Source: Pseudomonas brassicacearum subsp. brassicacearum
Lineage (GTDB): Bacteria; Pseudomonadota; Gammaproteobacteria; Pseudomonadales; Pseudomonadaceae
DNA: 64,000 nucleotides
Assembly (NCBI RefSeq): GCF_008801605.1
Contig: NZ_VZPJ01000024.1
Span: forward strand, 1 to 64,000
Direction: 5' to 3'
Below the pieces are notes generated by a model that ran no database searches, was not told the origin of the DNA, and saw nothing but the letters and a program-made list of their open reading frames with translations. Below are positions 43,650 through 52,990 of the stretch, in pieces; position 1 is the stretch's first letter, and the number at the start of each line of letters is the position of its first letter. A program made the translations under genes and the position numbers.

Positions 43650-45092
43650 TCAGATACCCAGGCAGAGGTATTTGATTTCCAGGTAATCCTCGATGCCGTA
43701 CTTGGAGCCTTCACGGCCCAGGCCCGAAGCCTTGATGCCGCCGAATGGCGCGACTTCGTTGGAAATCAACCCGGTGTTGACGCCGACCATGCCGTATTCC
43801 AGGGCTTCGGCCACACGGAACACACGGCCCAGGTCGCGAGCATAGAAGTACGAGGCCAGGCCGAACTCGGTGTCGTTGGACATCGCGATCACTTCGGCTT
43901 CGTCTTTGAAACGGAACAGCGGTGCCAGCGGGCCGAAGGTTTCTTCTTTCGCCACTGCAGCGTTCTTCGGCACGTTGGTCAGGATGGTCGGCTCGAAGAA
44001 GTTGCCTTCCATTGCCTTGCCGCCCGACAGCACGGTCGCGCCTTTGCTGACGGCATCAGCGATGTGTTCCTGCACCTTGGCGACCGCTTTGCCGTCGATC
44101 AAGGGACCGGTGGTGGTGCCATCGTCCAGGCCGTTGCCGATCTTGAGCTTGGCCACCGCCACTTTCAGTTTTTCGGCAAACGCGTCGTACACCGAATCCT
44201 GGATGTACAGGCGGTTGGCGCAGACGCAGGTCTGGCCGTTGTTGCGGTATTTGGAAATGATCGCGCCTTCGACGGCCTTATCCAGGTCCGCGTCGTCGAA
44301 CACGATGAACGGCGCGTTGCCGCCCAGTTCCAGGGAGACTTTCTTGATGTCCTTGGCACATTCGGCCATCAACTGGCGACCGATCTCGGTCGAACCGGTG
44401 AACGACAGCTTGCGCACGATCGGGTTGCTGGTCAGCTCGCCACCGATGTCGCCGGCGCTACCGGTGACCACGCTCAGCACGCCTTGCGGGATCCCGGCAC
44501 GGTGCGCCAGTTCCACGAGGGCCAGGGCCGAGAACGGGGTTTGCGAAGCTGGCTTGATGACCATGGTGCAACCGGCAGCCAGGGCCGGGCCGGCCTTGCG
44601 GGTGATCATCGCGGCCGGGAAGTTCCACGGGGTAATGGCTGCGGTCACGCCGATCGGCTGCTTGATCACGATCAGGCGTTTGTCGGGTTGGTGGCCGGGA
44701 ATCACGTCACCGTAGATGCGCTTGGCTTCTTCGGCGAACCATTCGATGAACGAGGCGGCGTAGACGATTTCGCCCTTGGCTTCGGCCAGTGGCTTGCCTT
44801 GTTCCAGGGTCATCAGGCGACCGAGGTCGTCCTGGTTTTCGATCAGCAATTCGTACCAGCGGCGCAGCTTGTTGGCGCGCTCCTTGGCGGTCAGTGCACG
44901 CCAGGCCGGCAGTGCCTTGTCGGCGGCTTCAATCGCCCGGCGGGTTTCGGCGGCGCCCATTTTCGGCACAGTGCCCAGCACTTCGCCCGTTGCCGGGTTG
45001 GTGACCTTGATCGTCTGACCATTGTCCGCATCGACCCAAGCGCCATCGATAAAGGCTTGTTGGCGGAACAACTGGGTGTCTTTAAGCTGCAT
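43650..45092 (-). CDS. gabD: Succinate-semialdehyde dehydrogenase (NADP+)
   Basis: A 480-residue aldehyde dehydrogenase that oxidises succinate semialdehyde to succinate, completing GABA use with GabT. The catalytic Glu is in 'LELGGNAPFIVFDD' and the catalytic Cys in 'GQTCVCANR'; the cofactor loop has 'FTGSTEIGRQL'. Length is exact for GabD. The start is the ATG at 45092, with AAGGA upstream. The 330-bp upstream gap holds a palindrome that may be an operator. Confidence 0.95.
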   Translation of the reverse strand: MQLKDTQLFRQQAFIDGAWVDADNGQTIKVTNPATGEVLGTVPKMGAAETRRAIEAADKALPAWRALTAKERANKLRRWYELLIENQDDLGRLMTLEQGKPLAEAKGEIVYAASFIEWFAEEAKRIYGDVIPGHQPDKRLIVIKQPIGVTAAITPWNFPAAMITRKAGPALAAGCTMVIKPASQTPFSALALVELAHRAGIPQGVLSVVTGSAGDIGGELTSNPIVRKLSFTGSTEIGRQLMAECAKDIKKVSLELGGNAPFIVFDDADLDKAVEGAIISKYRNNGQTCVCANRLYIQDSVYDAFAEKLKVAVAKLKIGNGLDDGTTTGPLIDGKAVAKVQEHIADAVSKGATVLSGGKAMEGNFFEPTILTNVPKNAAVAKEETFGPLAPLFRFKDEAEVIAMSNDTEFGLASYFYARDLGRVFRVAEALEYGMVGVNTGLISNEVAPFGGIKASGLGREGSKYGIEDYLEIKYLCLGI

Positions 45093-45247
45093 GTCGGCTT
45101 TCCTTAACAGCACCGCGCACGCGCGGAGCGAATTAGATTTGTAGAAAGGCGCCTCGGGGGGCTGCCGTCAGGGAAATCATTCACCGGGCTGAAGCACAGA
45201 AATAACGCACAAAAGCACAGACGTGCGGTTCAGCACCCAGACAAGAG

Positions 45248-45265
45248 CGTTTGAAATCTCAAACG
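45248..45265. promoter_or_regulatory. Palindrome upstream of gabD, candidate operator
   Basis: CGTTTGA-AATC-TCAAACG is a perfect 7-bp inverted repeat about 155 bp upstream of the gabD start. No factor is known to me for this site. Confidence 0.4.
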
Positions 45266-45319
45266 AATCCTAGGGCCGATAGGGGTGAAGGACAATAGGC
45301 TGTTCGAAAAAAAGAACGA

Positions 45320-45343
45320 AAAAAACGAATTTGCCCGTTTTTT
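45320..45343. terminator. A/T-rich hairpin upstream of gabD
   Basis: AAAAAACG and CGTTTTTT pair across 8 bases. It could be a weak terminator or a bent promoter element. The rest of 45114-45442 shows no gene. Confidence 0.35.
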
Positions 45344-45442
45344 CTGATCAGCGTAGCCGATGCCCGCCCAGCCTCATGAAAACACCGGCAAATCAGCAGC
45401 ATGGACGCCCGCGATGCATATGAGTATCATGGCGCCCGCGTC

Positions 45443-45519
45443 GCACCAGTAGCTCAGCTGGATAGAGTACTGCCCTCCGAAGGCAGGGGTCGTGGGTTCG
45501 AATCCCGCCTGGTGCACCA
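45443..45519 (+). tRNA. tRNA-Arg (CCG)
   Basis: A 77-nt cloverleaf. The acceptor stem is GCACCAG / CTGGTGC, the D-arm 'AGCTCAGCTGGATAGAGT', the anticodon stem CTGCC / GGCAG around loop CTCCGAA with anticodon CCG, and the T-arm 'GTGGGTTCGAATCCCGC'. The CCA end is encoded. Confidence 0.96.
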
Positions 45520-45530
45520 TCTTCAGAATC

Positions 45531-45564
45531 AAAAGCCCCAGGTCGCAAGGCCTGGGGCTTTTTT
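45531..45564 (+). terminator. Terminator after tRNA-Arg
   Basis: AAAAGCCCCAGG / CCTGGGGCTTTT with an 8-nt loop and a T-run follows the tRNA by 11 bases. It also works as a terminator for the convergent gene at 45582. Confidence 0.9.
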
Positions 45565-45581
45565 GTGGGCGCTGATCTTAC

Positions 45582-46199
45582 TCAACGCTTGCGCAACGCC
45601 TCCAACCGCGCCGGCAAGTCCTCCTCGGGAAAGCGCTGATGCAGCGCCAGCAGCTTTTCATCAGCAGCCTTGCTCTCTCCCGCCTCGCGCAAGCGCAGTA
45701 TCTCCAGCAAGCCTTGCTCCAACGATGGCAGTGCAGCGGGCGCGGGTTTGCTCATTTTCGCCGCCGACTTTTCCGCAAGGGTCTGGTCAGGGCTTGCCGG
45801 GGCTCGGGCCAGTTCGCCCTGGGGCGCCATGCGGATGATCGGTGCAGGGGCGGGCATCGCCGGCGGCGGTGCAGCGGCAACGGCGGGCGCTTGCCGATCG
45901 GCGGAAAACTCCATCGAGGCGGGTGCGGACAGTTCGTCGTGGGTCACGGGCGAACGCAGTACCAGGCCGATCATCAGCGCCACGCCGGCAACCGTGGCGA
46001 ATGCCATTTGCCAGCGCGGCCGTTGGCAGGCCTGTAGCCAGCGCTGCCACAGGCTTGGCGCGGGCGTCGGGGCTTCACGGCGGGCAGCGGCCAGGATGAA
46101 GGCGTCCAGGGAGGCCGGCGGCTCGGCGCTGGCGTGTTGGCGGAAATGCTCGATCAGCACTTCATCGTCGGGGGCCGAGGTGTTTTTGGGGTCGATCAT
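45582..46199 (-). CDS. Putative anti-sigma factor
   Basis: A 205-residue protein. It has an N-terminal cytoplasmic part with 'LIEHFRQHASAEPPASLDAF', one transmembrane segment ('MAFATVAGVALMIGLVL'), then a long Ala/Pro-rich periplasmic linker and a helical C-terminal part ('GLLEILRLREAGESKAADEK'). Its start overlaps the stop of the ECF sigma gene (ATGA), which is the usual layout of a sigma/anti-sigma pair. No zinc (ZAS) motif is visible. Function is inferred from topology and pairing. Confidence 0.75.
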   Translation of the reverse strand: MIDPKNTSAPDDEVLIEHFRQHASAEPPASLDAFILAAARREAPTPAPSLWQRWLQACQRPRWQMAFATVAGVALMIGLVLRSPVTHDELSAPASMEFSADRQAPAVAAAPPPAMPAPAPIIRMAPQGELARAPASPDQTLAEKSAAKMSKPAPAALPSLEQGLLEILRLREAGESKAADEKLLALHQRFPEEDLPARLEALRKR

Positions 46200-46768
46200 G
46201 CGGGTACCTCCTCGGCCAGCAGGCGATGCAATTTCTGCTGGGCGTAACGCAAGCGGCTCTTGACCGTTTCCAGCGGGGCGCCGGTCAAGGCGGCAATCTG
46301 TGGCAGCTCCAGGTCGCCGTGCAGGCGCAGCAGGAAGACTTCCCGCTGATCTTCGGGCAAAGCCTGCAATGCAGCGTCGAGACGCGCCTGGTCTCGACTC
46401 AGGGTCAACTGTCGCTCAGGGCTGCTGGTGTCGTCGGGTTGGACGTGAAGCTGCTCGTCGTAGCTGTCGTGCAACGGGTTGCGGACACCATGCTTGCGCC
46501 AGTGGTCGATCAAGCGGTTGCGGGCAATCTGGAACAGCCAGGTGCGAAAACTCGCCCGGCCTTGTGGCTGGGTGGTGCTGCGAATCAGGCTGAGCCAAGT
46601 GTCTTGGAACACTTCTTCGGCCAGTTCGGCCTTGTTGCTCAAGGACACCAGGAAACGGTAGAGCCCTTGCCGATGGCGGGCGTAGAGGACTTCGAAAGAA
46701 GCCCCATCGCCATTGCGGTAGCGGGCCAGCAGCGATTCGTCGCTGGGAGAATCAAGCGCAGCGGGCAT
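46196..46768 (-). CDS. ECF-family RNA polymerase sigma factor
   Basis: A 190-residue ECF sigma factor. Region 2 has 'EEVFQDTWLSLIRS' and 'SFRTWLFQIARNRLIDHWRK'; region 4 has 'LPEDQREVFLLRLHGDLELP' and the helix-turn-helix with 'ETVKSRLRYAQQKLHRLL'. It is transcribed with its putative anti-sigma factor. The VWA lipoprotein gene upstream on the same strand (46939-48612) may belong to the same regulon or operon; a REP doublet separates them. Confidence 0.88.
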   Translation of the reverse strand: MPAALDSPSDESLLARYRNGDGASFEVLYARHRQGLYRFLVSLSNKAELAEEVFQDTWLSLIRSTTQPQGRASFRTWLFQIARNRLIDHWRKHGVRNPLHDSYDEQLHVQPDDTSSPERQLTLSRDQARLDAALQALPEDQREVFLLRLHGDLELPQIAALTGAPLETVKSRLRYAQQKLHRLLAEEVPA

Positions 46769-46822
46769 GTGGGGGACGAACTCCTTTCGATGTAGAACAC
46801 GGTCTTGCAGATTGCAGAGGAC

Positions 46823-46914
46823 TCTGTGGGAGCAGGGCTTGCCCGCGAAGGCGGCGTGTCAGGCGAAACTGCTGTGCCTGAAACGCCGCCTTCGCAGGCA
46901 AGCCAGCTCCCACA
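46823..46914. repeat. REP doublet
   Basis: Inverted REP variants ('TGTGGGAGCAGGGCTTGCCC', 'GGCAAGCCAGCTCCCACA') lie between the VWA gene and the sigma gene. Confidence 0.8.
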
Positions 46915-46938
46915 TTTTGGTCCTCGTTGTGCTCGGGA

Positions 46939-48612
46939 TCAGCGCTTGGCCGCGGGCTCGAGGCTCTGGGCCAGTTCCACCAACTGCACGAACTCGGCAC
47001 GCAGCCCGAACGGGTCATCACCACGGGCCGAGCGCGCCAATTGCGCAGTGTCCTTCAAGCTCATCGTCCCAGTGTAACGCCCATCACCCTTGAGCTGCTG
47101 GGCGAAGGCCGCCACGGCAGCCGAGAAACGCAGGTCATCGCTGGCCTTGTGTTCGTCCTGCACGCCCGCAATCGGATGCTCGATCAATCGACTGCTACCG
47201 CCCTCAGCGGGTTTGTAGCGTACGCGCAACATCGCCAATTCGCCTGATTTACCCTCCGATTGGGGCGTGCTGGCATAGCGCAGCGGCTCCAACCAGCCCG
47301 GTTGGCCTTTCGGGACAATTTCATACAAGGCCGTCACCGTATGCCCGGCGCCGATCTCGCCCGCATCGACCTTGTCGTTGTTGAAATCCTCACGCTTCAA
47401 CGCGCGGTTCTCATAACCGAGCAGGCGATATTCGCTGACCTGGGCAGGGTTGAACTCCACCTGCAATTTCACGTCCCGCGCCACCACCGCCAGGGTGGAG
47501 CTGAGTTGGTCGACCAGGACTTTGCGCGCTTCGAGCAGGTTGTCGATGTAGGCGTAGTTGCCGTCACCAGCATCGGCCAATTGCTCCATCAGGTGTTCAT
47601 TGTAGTTATCCACACCGAAGCCCAGCGTCGTCAGGGAAACGCCGCTTTTACGCTGGTCCACCGCCATCTGCTTGAGGCTGTCGAAATCACTGACGCCGAC
47701 GTTGAAGTCGCCATCGGTGGCCAGCAGGATGCGGTTGATGCCTTTGTCGATAAAGCTCTCCCGAGCCATCTGGTAGGCCAGTTCGATACCCGAGGCGCCT
47801 GCGGTGGAACCACCGGCGTCGAGTTGGTCGATGGCGTTGCGGATTGTCACCTTGTCGCGCCCCGAAGTGGGCTTGAGCACCACCCGGGATTCGCCGGCAT
47901 AGACCACCAGGGATACCCGGTCCTGATCGCGCAATTGGTCCACCAGCAATTTCAGCGTGCTCTTGACCAGCGGCAGGCCTTCGCGACGGTCCATGGAACC
48001 GGAAACATCCACCAGGAAGACCAGGTTGGCCGGCGCCAGATCCGCCACAGCACGGTCGCTGGCCTTGATGCCGATGCGCAACAAGCGGGTGTGAGGGTTC
48101 CACGGCGATGGTGCCACCTCGGTGGTCAAACCAAAGGGTGAACCGTCGGTGGGCAGGGCATAGCTATACGGAAAATAATTGACCATTTCCTCCAGTCGCA
48201 CGGCACCTTCGGGCGGCAGGCTGCCTTGATTGAGCAAACGTCGCACATTGGCATAGCTGCCGGTGTCGACATCCACGCTGAAGGTCGAGACCGGCGTTTC
48301 GGCGACGCTATGGATGGGGTTGTCCGGCAGTTTTTCGTACTGCTCGCGCGGCTCAGTGCGGTACCCCCCGGCGAGGGCATCGTTCGCCACGCTCGGGGCG
48401 GGCATCAATGTCGGCTTCATCGCCATGCGTTTGACCGCCGACGGGTGCATTTCGACAATCTCGCCTTGCGGCACAACACTGGGCACCACGGCTACCGGTT
48501 CGGACGGCTTGGCAGCCTCCCGGGAAGACAACCCACAACCGGCCAACGCCACCAGCAAAGTCACGGCGAAGCCTTGGGCAGCAGGACGCATAAAGGGAAG
48601 TGGACGGGACAT
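46939..48612 (-). CDS. VWA-domain lipoprotein (YfbK-like)
   Basis: A 557-residue lipoprotein. The lipobox is 'LLVALAGC' near residue 25. There is an N-terminal VWFA-associated segment ('TFSVDVDTGSYANVRRLLNQ'), a VWA domain with MIDAS 'DVSGSM', and a C-terminal DUF3520-like part ('AVAAFAQQLKGDGRY'). The family (E. coli YfbK) sits in the cell envelope and has no defined function. The start is the ATG at 48612, with GAGG six bases upstream. It lies upstream of the sigma/anti-sigma pair on the same strand. Confidence 0.84.
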   Translation of the reverse strand: MSRPLPFMRPAAQGFAVTLLVALAGCGLSSREAAKPSEPVAVVPSVVPQGEIVEMHPSAVKRMAMKPTLMPAPSVANDALAGGYRTEPREQYEKLPDNPIHSVAETPVSTFSVDVDTGSYANVRRLLNQGSLPPEGAVRLEEMVNYFPYSYALPTDGSPFGLTTEVAPSPWNPHTRLLRIGIKASDRAVADLAPANLVFLVDVSGSMDRREGLPLVKSTLKLLVDQLRDQDRVSLVVYAGESRVVLKPTSGRDKVTIRNAIDQLDAGGSTAGASGIELAYQMARESFIDKGINRILLATDGDFNVGVSDFDSLKQMAVDQRKSGVSLTTLGFGVDNYNEHLMEQLADAGDGNYAYIDNLLEARKVLVDQLSSTLAVVARDVKLQVEFNPAQVSEYRLLGYENRALKREDFNNDKVDAGEIGAGHTVTALYEIVPKGQPGWLEPLRYASTPQSEGKSGELAMLRVRYKPAEGGSSRLIEHPIAGVQDEHKASDDLRFSAAVAAFAQQLKGDGRYTGTMSLKDTAQLARSARGDDPFGLRAEFVQLVELAQSLEPAAKR

Positions 48613-48788
48613 GGGCTGAACCTCGTGAATGAATGATCCGTTCACAGAGTCAGACGCAGGGCGCATGGGGTTCGGGTTAACGACCAAAAGATTTTTTTGA
48701 TGTGCTGAAAAGACTGCGCCGGCCACCCCAGAGTGGCCAGGCCGTTACCGCGATTGGAGCAATCGCCAGCACGTTGCAGCAGGCATTG

Positions 48789-49370
48789 TTAGCGGGACGG
48801 AATGCCCCGCAGATCATCGGCGATGAATCCGCTCAAATGACTGGTGTAATAGTCTTCGACATCGGAGTTGCCTCTGTTCGTCAGCGCCCCCGTCATGCCT
48901 TTCAGAACCTCAAGTTGCCCGATCGCCCCACCCGGCATCAGCCCCTGGCGGGCCTGGGCAAAGTGCAGCACTTCGACACCGGCCTTCTTCACCTTGACCT
49001 GATAATTGAAATCGACACTGGCCAGGTACGTACCGTCGGCGACGATCTTGTTCATGAAACCACCTTGGGTGTCTTGAATACGGCGCGCATAGACGGCGTT
49101 GATGTCCAGCAGATAGTCAGCGGTTTCCTTGCTGGAGGCATAACGATTGCCGTCGAGCAGGCGGACGATCAGGTCGGTGTGTAACTGGTCACGGACTTTT
49201 TCGTCGGGCAGGAAGCGTTCGTTTTTGCCGACGACTTCAACGTTGAACGTGTCGATCCAATAGGTGGCGGTCTCGGGGATCGCCACTGGCGCAGGGGAAA
49301 TGTAGTAATCAGGCTTGGAAGCACAACCTGCCATAAGGCAGAGGGCCAGCAACAGGGTAAAAACTCGCAT
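48789..49370 (-). CDS. Conserved lipoprotein, DUF4823-like
   Basis: A 193-residue lipoprotein with lipobox 'LCLMAGC' (Cys about 15). The mature protein has 'YWIDTFNVEVVGKNERFLPD' and 'SKETADYLLDINAVYARRIQ', a pattern of small Pseudomonas envelope lipoproteins of unknown role. The start is the ATG at 49370; an earlier in-frame start would hide the signal peptide. It is a single gene. Confidence 0.72.
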   Translation of the reverse strand: MRVFTLLLALCLMAGCASKPDYYISPAPVAIPETATYWIDTFNVEVVGKNERFLPDEKVRDQLHTDLIVRLLDGNRYASSKETADYLLDINAVYARRIQDTQGGFMNKIVADGTYLASVDFNYQVKVKKAGVEVLHFAQARQGLMPGGAIGQLEVLKGMTGALTNRGNSDVEDYYTSHLSGFIADDLRGIPSR

Positions 49371-49493
49371 GTTTGAATTCGTCCTTGAGAGGTAGCGGCA
49401 TAATGGCGGCTGCATTCTACGGCGTTTGAACACGCGCTCAAGTTGTTTGGCCCTGAGGAAGTGCGGTCCCGTCTCACTCGATCCCAATGTCCA

Positions 49494-50468
49494 CTACCGT
49501 TTTCCACGCCCCTCGGCCACCTGGGCAAAGGCCTCATTGACTTGCTCCAGGCCAAACCGGCGCTGATCCAGCTTGATCCGCAGCTGCCCTGACTCAACCA
49601 GAGCGGCGGCCTCCCGCAAGATCTGACCATGATGCTCGCGCCCCTTGCCCGTCAGCAGCGGCATCAACGTAAAAACTCCGGAATAGCTCGCCCCGCGGAA
49701 TGACAACGGCGCGAGGCTGTGTTGGCTCCAGCCGAGGCAACTGAGCACATGGCCGGTGTAGGTCTTTACCGCGTTGAAGGACGCATCCAGGGTCGGGCCG
49801 CCCACGGTGTCGTAGACGATGTCGAAGCCTTCGCCATCGGTGTACAGGCCCACGTAGCTGTCGGTGTCCTGGGTCCGGTAGTCGATGGCTGACGCGCCCA
49901 GTTCGCGGATGAAATCCAGGCTGTTGGCCGAGCCCGTGGCGTAGACCTCGGCGCCCCGGGCCTTGGCGATTTGCACGGCCATTTGACCGACACCGCCCGC
50001 CCCACCATGTATCAACACCTGTTGCCCGGCCCGGACGTTGGCGCGATCGACCAAGCCTTCCCAGGCCGTGATGAAGGCCAGCGGCAAGGCGGCCGCTTCG
50101 CGCATGCTCAGTGAGCGGGGCTTGGGCGCAATCAGGCGGGCATCGACCGCGATGTATTCGGCCAGCGCGCCTTGGGCCCCGCCGATCCCGCCGGCCATAC
50201 CGAACACCTCGTCGCCAGGCGCAAAGTCATTCACGCCCTCTCCCCGTTCAACCACCGTCCCGGCCAGGTCAATCCCCAATACGGCGGGCAGCGGCTGGCG
50301 TGCGTGGGCACCGCCTCCCGCCGCGATCTTGGTGTCCAGCGGGTTGATTCCGGCGGCATGCACCTTGATCAATACCTGGCCTTTGCCGGGAATGGGCCGG
50401 GAGATGGAACGGACAATCAGCGCAGCCTGAGCGGTTTCGGCAACGGCGGCGGACATGGTGTTGTTCAT
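49494..50468 (-). CDS. Quinone-oxidoreductase-like MDR family protein
   Basis: A 324-residue medium-chain dehydrogenase/reductase of the zeta-crystallin/quinone reductase group. The GroES-like N-domain has 'IKVHAAGINPLDTKIAAGGG', and the NADPH-binding Rossmann motif is 'GGAGGVGQMAVQIAKARGAE'. Zinc ligands are missing, as is usual for this branch. The start is the ATG at 50468, with GGAGG upstream. It is divergent from a LysR regulator 107 bp away, which probably controls it. It likely reduces quinones or alkenals with NADPH. Confidence 0.87.
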   Translation of the reverse strand: MNNTMSAAVAETAQAALIVRSISRPIPGKGQVLIKVHAAGINPLDTKIAAGGGAHARQPLPAVLGIDLAGTVVERGEGVNDFAPGDEVFGMAGGIGGAQGALAEYIAVDARLIAPKPRSLSMREAAALPLAFITAWEGLVDRANVRAGQQVLIHGGAGGVGQMAVQIAKARGAEVYATGSANSLDFIRELGASAIDYRTQDTDSYVGLYTDGEGFDIVYDTVGGPTLDASFNAVKTYTGHVLSCLGWSQHSLAPLSFRGASYSGVFTLMPLLTGKGREHHGQILREAAALVESGQLRIKLDQRRFGLEQVNEAFAQVAEGRGKR

Positions 50469-50575
50469 GACGGTAAACCTCCAATGAGTGGGCAGGTTCA
50501 TAGTGCGAGGGAAGACGCATTCCGATAAGTGAGCAACAATGGATAGGATTTATTCCAGACAGAGGCTAAATCCTG

Positions 50576-51454
50576 ATGGATCTGTTCGACGCAATGCAGG
50601 TGTTCGTGCGGGTGGTGGAGCGCGGCTCGTTCTCGGCCGTCGCCAGGGAACTGAACCTGGGCCAACCGGCGGTGAGCAAACAGATCCGCGCGTTGGAGCA
50701 ACACCTGGGCGGGGCGCTGTTTGCCCGCAGCACCCGCCATCTCGCGCTGACCGATCAGGGGCAGCGCTTCTACGCCGAAAGCAAGGACATACTCGCCAGC
50801 CTGGACGCGGCACGGCTCAGTTTCGCCAGTGGGCAGGAACAGATCGCCGGCCTTCTGCGCGTGGCAGCGCCCGTCAGTTTCGGCCGCTTGTGCATTGCGC
50901 CGTTGGTGGGCGAGTTTCTCGCGCGTCACCCACAGCTTCGGATCGACTTGAGGCTAAGCGATCAGAACGAGGATGTGTTGAAGGAGAACATCGACCTGGC
51001 CATTCGCATCGGCGTGGTAAAAAGCGAAGGGCTGGTAGCGATTTCCCTCGGCGACAGCCCGCGCCGGGTGTACGCCTCCCCCGCCTATCTGCAACAGCAT
51101 GGCAAGCCCCTCGCACCGGCTGACCTGGTCGGCCATAACTGTTTGGCGTTCACGCTGCTGGAGCACTACGACGTCTGGCGGTTCGACCAGGATGGCCGAC
51201 AGCACAGCGTCACGATCAAGGGCAACGTTACCTGCAACAGCAGCGAGGCAATCCGGGAAATGGTGCTGTCGGGGCTGGGCGTTTCGCTGTCACCGCAGTG
51301 GTTGTTCGCTGCCGATATTCGCCAGGGAACCGTCTGCACCGTGCTTGCCGATTACCAGCCGCTGGCGCTTCCCGTCAGCGCCGTGTTCAGTCACGATCGA
51401 CGCCGCTCGGCACGCACCCGGGCCTTTGTGGATTTTTTGCGCGAGCGTCTTTGA
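50576..51454 (+). CDS. LysR-family regulator
   Basis: A 292-residue LysR-type regulator. The winged helix is at the start ('MDLFDAMQVFVRVVERGSFS', 'LNLGQPAVSKQIRALEQHLG'), followed by a substrate-binding domain of the PBP2_CrgA-like kind ('RVYASPAYLQQHGKP'). It is divergent from the quinone-oxidoreductase gene and converges on the MFS gene with 9 bp between the stops. Confidence 0.9.
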   Translation: MDLFDAMQVFVRVVERGSFSAVARELNLGQPAVSKQIRALEQHLGGALFARSTRHLALTDQGQRFYAESKDILASLDAARLSFASGQEQIAGLLRVAAPVSFGRLCIAPLVGEFLARHPQLRIDLRLSDQNEDVLKENIDLAIRIGVVKSEGLVAISLGDSPRRVYASPAYLQQHGKPLAPADLVGHNCLAFTLLEHYDVWRFDQDGRQHSVTIKGNVTCNSSEAIREMVLSGLGVSLSPQWLFAADIRQGTVCTVLADYQPLALPVSAVFSHDRRRSARTRAFVDFLRERL

Positions 51455-51463
51455 ACAGCCGGA

Positions 51464-52777
51464 TCAGGATCCACAGGCCAATGACGGTTGCGCAGCTTTC
51501 CCATGGCGCCCTGGAAAATACGCCGCCGCAGCCACGCCCACCGCGCCCATCACCCCGCAATAGGCCACGCACACCCATGGGCTCCACGGCACCAGTGCTA
51601 TCAGCATCAGCGGTGTCATGCTGGCCCACAGGGCATAGGCGATGTTGTAGGTGAGCGAGATACCGGACACGCGGATCTTCGGTGGGAACAGGCTGACCAT
51701 CACCGAAGGCACCGCACCGACCACGCCGCAACCCAGTCCGGCCACGGCGTAGGCCAGGCCCAGCCAGGCGCTGCCGCTGATCAGGCTGGCGTAGAGCACG
51801 GCAATGCCCACAGGCAGCAGCAGGCTGTAGAGCATGACGGTGCGCCAGGCGCCGATGCGGTCGACGATGAGGCCGGCCAGGACGCAGCCGATGTTCAGGA
51901 ACACGATGCCCAGGCTGCTCAGGGCGAAGGTGTGGCTGGCGGTCATGCCGAAGCTTTTCTGCATCACGGTCGGGGTGATGACCACGAACACCACCACGGC
52001 AGAAGTCAGCACGCAGGTCAGGATGGCGGCGGGCAGCAACGCCTGGCGGTGGTCGCGCAGGACCGTGCGCAGCGGCAGTTCCGCAGCACCTTCGCGATTG
52101 GCTTGCAGGGCCATGAAGATCGGCGTTTCGCTCAGCCAACGACGCAGCCAGACGCCGATCACGCCAAAAACGCCCCCTAGCAGGAACGGCAGGCGCCAGG
52201 CGTAATCGAGAATCTCTGCCGGTGTGTAGATCCGCGCCAGCGCTGTTGCGGTCAAGGCGCCCAGCAAGTAGCCGAAGGTCAGGCCGGCCTGGAGGAAACC
52301 CAGGGCATAGCCGCGATGATGCAGCGGCGCATGTTCAGCCACGAACACCCAGGCGCTGGGCACCTCGCCGCCCACCGCCGCACCCTGGAGGATACGCAGC
52401 GCCAGCAACAGCAACGGTGCGAAATAACCGATTTGCGCGTAGGTCGGCATCACGCCGATGAGCAGGCACGGCAAGGCCATCATCAGGATGCTCAGGCTGA
52501 ACACGCGCTTGCGCCCCAGGCGATCAGCGAAGTGCGCCATGAGAATGCCGCCCAGGGGCCGGGCCAGGTAGCCGGTGGCGAAAATCCCGAAGCTTTGCAG
52601 CAAGCGCAGCCAATCGGGCATTTCCGGCGGAAAGAACAACTGGCTGAGGGTCAGGGCGAAGAAGACGAAGATGATGAAATCGTAGATCTCCAGCGCGCCT
52701 CCCAAGGCGGCCAGGCCCAGGGTCTTGTAATCGGATCGGCTGAATCGGTCACCGGGTAGAACAGGGGTGGCAGTCAT
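51464..52777 (-). CDS. MFS transporter, metabolite:H+ symporter type
   Basis: A 437-residue membrane protein with 12 predicted segments. The signature loop between TM2 and TM3 is 'ARPLGGILMAHFADRLGRKR', and a second family motif is 'GEVPSAWVFVAEHAP'. It resembles the citrate/proline/alpha-ketoglutarate permease group (ProP/CitA/KgtP). The substrate is not known. It ends 9 bp from the LysR stop. Confidence 0.87.
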   Translation of the reverse strand: MTATPVLPGDRFSRSDYKTLGLAALGGALEIYDFIIFVFFALTLSQLFFPPEMPDWLRLLQSFGIFATGYLARPLGGILMAHFADRLGRKRVFSLSILMMALPCLLIGVMPTYAQIGYFAPLLLLALRILQGAAVGGEVPSAWVFVAEHAPLHHRGYALGFLQAGLTFGYLLGALTATALARIYTPAEILDYAWRLPFLLGGVFGVIGVWLRRWLSETPIFMALQANREGAAELPLRTVLRDHRQALLPAAILTCVLTSAVVVFVVITPTVMQKSFGMTASHTFALSSLGIVFLNIGCVLAGLIVDRIGAWRTVMLYSLLLPVGIAVLYASLISGSAWLGLAYAVAGLGCGVVGAVPSVMVSLFPPKIRVSGISLTYNIAYALWASMTPLMLIALVPWSPWVCVAYCGVMGAVGVAAAAYFPGRHGKAAQPSLACGS

Positions 52778-52816
52778 AGGCAGATTTGAACGATAAGTTT
52801 GAGAGAGGGCGACGGC

Positions 52817-52990
52817 TCAGTCGTCGCGATCATTAATCACCGGTTCAACCGGTGGCTGGCCTGGCTCGGCGTCTTCGGCCTCGTCGGCAGGCAGGAAATC
52901 CTTGCGGCTCTGGGCGATGGCCCGGCGCATCTCGTCGCCCTTGGTGGGGCAGTTCAGGAGGCGGGCGATGCCGTCGGGTTTCTGCGTCAT
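52817..52990 (-). CDS. Small conserved hypothetical protein
   Basis: A 57-residue protein ('MTQKPDGIARLLNCPTKGDE' at the start) with an acidic, proline-rich tail. The ATG at 52990 is set by GGAGG six bases upstream; an ATG two codons earlier abuts that site. It is of the kind of short Pseudomonas proteins without assigned function. Coding status rests on the good ribosome binding site and codon pattern. Confidence 0.55.
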   Translation of the reverse strand: MTQKPDGIARLLNCPTKGDEMRRAIAQSRKDFLPADEAEDAEPGQPPVEPVINDRDD

